NCBI GenBank assembly: GCA_937959065.1
Contig: CALGOI010000428.1
Location: forward strand, 1 to 25,598
Origin: an uncultured Ignavibacteriota bacterium
Lineage (GTDB): Bacteria > Bacteroidota > Ignavibacteria > Tepidaquicellales > Tepidaquicellaceae
Length of the DNA: 25,598 nt
Direction of reading: 5' to 3'
The position numbers were made by a program, and so were the translations under genes. Numbering within the stretch: the stretch's first letter is position 1; each line of letters opens with the position of its first letter. Shown here piece by piece: positions 24,657 to 25,598 of this stretch. The notes beneath the pieces are model-generated. The model saw only the letters and a program-made list of their open reading frames with translations. It had not been told where the DNA came from and did not search any database.

Positions 24657-25598
24657 TATTTATTAAGCAGCTCTTTTACTTTTGAAATAACTTCACCCTT
24701 TTCCACCAGCATTCTCTCACCGGACCTCCTTAATTTAATCTCAATCTTTCCGTCTTTAAGGTTCTTTTCACCGACTATCACATGAACAGGCATACCAGTA
24801 AGGTCTGCATCAGCGAATTTAAACCCGGGGCGGACATCTATTCGGTCATCGTATAAGACCTCCACTCCGTTTGATTCCAATTCCTTATATAATTCTTCGC
24901 ACGTACTCACAACTTCTTCTTTGTTTGTATTAACACAAATCAGTGTAACATCAAAAGGAGCCAGTTCCCCTTCCCAGATAATACCGTTATCATCATAATT
25001 CTGTTCGATGTAAGCAGCTGCAATTCTTTCCACACCAATACCATAACTTCCCATTATAATAACGTTCTCTTTACCGTTCTCATCGAGATACCTTGCATCC
25101 ATTGCTTCAGCATATTTTGTACCGAGCTTGAATATATGACCTACCTCGATAGCTTTGACAATCCGGAGATTCCCTTCTCCGTCCGGTGAACCTTCACCGT
25201 CTTTCACCACTCTAATGTCTTCATATTCGATGTTCGGGACATCCCTCTTCAGATCTATATTCTTAATGTGATAATCATTTTCATTGGCTCCGCTGATCAG
25301 TTCATCGGCTTCCTCCAGCCTAAGGTCAGCTATGATCCTTATTCCATCTGTCTTTAACCCAATCGGCCCTATCGAACCTGCTTCAGCGCCGGTTATACCG
25401 GCTAATTCCTCATTATGGCCGGGTCTTAAACCTGCACCAAGGAGCCTCTCCAGCTTAGCTTCGTTTACCTCATCATCTCCTCTAACCAGCACCAGAATAT
25501 ATTCGTCTTTTTCAACACCGCCTTTCACGAATACACGCGATTTAGCCAGTCGTGACTTATCTGCTAATTTAAGAAATTCAGCCAGCTCATCGATAGAC
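24656..25598 (-). CDS. proS: Prolyl-tRNA synthetase, C-terminal part; 5' end outside window
   Basis: Class II aminoacyl-tRNA synthetase that charges tRNA-Pro. The frame is open to the right edge (first full codon at 25597), so an apparent start at 25528 is only an internal GTG; 313 residues of an enzyme usually near 570 are present. In order: the end of the editing (INS/YbaK-like) domain with VLVRGDDEVNEAKLERLLG and SIGPIGLKTDGIRIIAD, SGANENDYHIKNI; the catalytic segment with AIEVGHIFKLGTKYAEAM and motif 3 GSYGIGVERIAAA; and the anticodon-binding domain ending in DDRIDVRPGFKFADADL and VGEKNLKDG. Presence of the insertion domain places it in the bacterial ProS type, able to clear mischarged Ala-tRNA. 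Confidence 0.96.
   Translation of the reverse strand, partial: SIDELAEFLKLADKSRLAKSRVFVKGGVEKDEYILVLVRGDDEVNEAKLERLLGAGLRPGHNEELAGITGAEAGSIGPIGLKTDGIRIIADLRLEEADELISGANENDYHIKNIDLKRDVPNIEYEDIRVVKDGEGSPDGEGNLRIVKAIEVGHIFKLGTKYAEAMDARYLDENGKENVIIMGSYGIGVERIAAAYIEQNYDDNGIIWEGELAPFDVTLICVNTNKEEVVSTCEELYKELESNGVEVLYDDRIDVRPGFKFADADLTGMPVHVIVGEKNLKDGKIEIKLRRSGERMLVEKGEVISKVKELLNK

Noticed and set aside
25528..25598. Start of a short proS-like protein at 25528
   Set aside because: The codon is an internal GTG; the frame stays open and homologous to the editing domain up to the window edge, so the gene is simply cut by the window.

Overview
The window holds 22 protein-coding regions, all on the minus strand and packed almost end to end. 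The largest gap is 75 bases, several genes overlap, and no stretch over 300 bases lacks a gene. I see no rRNA, tRNA, CRISPR array, insertion sequence or transposase. Most starts lack a Shine-Dalgarno sequence, many are TTG, and the one promoter-like site I can defend resembles the Bacteroidetes type. Together with a bacterial-type ProRS with an editing domain, AccA, and methylmalonyl-CoA enzymes, this suggests the Bacteroidota/Ignavibacteriota-Chlorobi (FCB) branch. That is an inference from style, not a measured placement.

In transcription order (right to left) the layout is as follows. (1) 25598-23037: housekeeping end with proS (5' part outside the window), a Maf nucleotide pyrophosphatase and a flippase-like membrane protein. 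(2) 22961-21090: a stand-alone B12-binding methylmalonyl-CoA mutase domain and a phosphohexomutase, behind a candidate promoter. (3) 21090-15480: the export and assembly block of a Wzx/Wzy-type polysaccharide system, namely OPX (Wza-like), PCP (Wzz-like, no kinase), Wzy-like polymerase/ligase and MurJ/Wzx-like flippase. (4) 15427-9965: three GT4 and one GT9 glycosyltransferases and an FkbM methyltransferase. This block contains the most AT-rich DNA of the window. (5) 9962-7974: a secreted glycoside-hydrolase-like protein. (6) 7904-3852: an intact polyprenyl glycosylphosphotransferase (the likely initiating enzyme), a DPM1-like GT2, and a two-part GT2/transmembrane/PGT-like locus interrupted by one in-frame TGA. 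(7) 3844-1: accA, murA and a propionyl-CoA-carboxylase-like beta subunit (3' end outside the window).

The genes make a coherent pathway. The phosphohexomutase supplies sugar phosphates, the PGT loads the first sugar phosphate on undecaprenyl phosphate, and the GTs extend the repeat unit. FkbM may methylate it, Wzx flips it, Wzy polymerises it, the PCP sets length and the OPX exports it. The secreted hydrolase may trim or release the product. The flanks (murA, accA) also serve envelope building, while the B12 domain and the acyl-CoA carboxylase beta subunit point to the propionyl-/methylmalonyl-CoA route.

The most unusual points are: the GT2-PGT locus, where one reading frame runs across a TGA with homology continuing on both sides, and whose PGT part lacks the catalytic segment; an 11-bp dyad abutting the start of the intact PGT gene with TATAAT in its spacer; and at least six genes whose only usable start is TTG.
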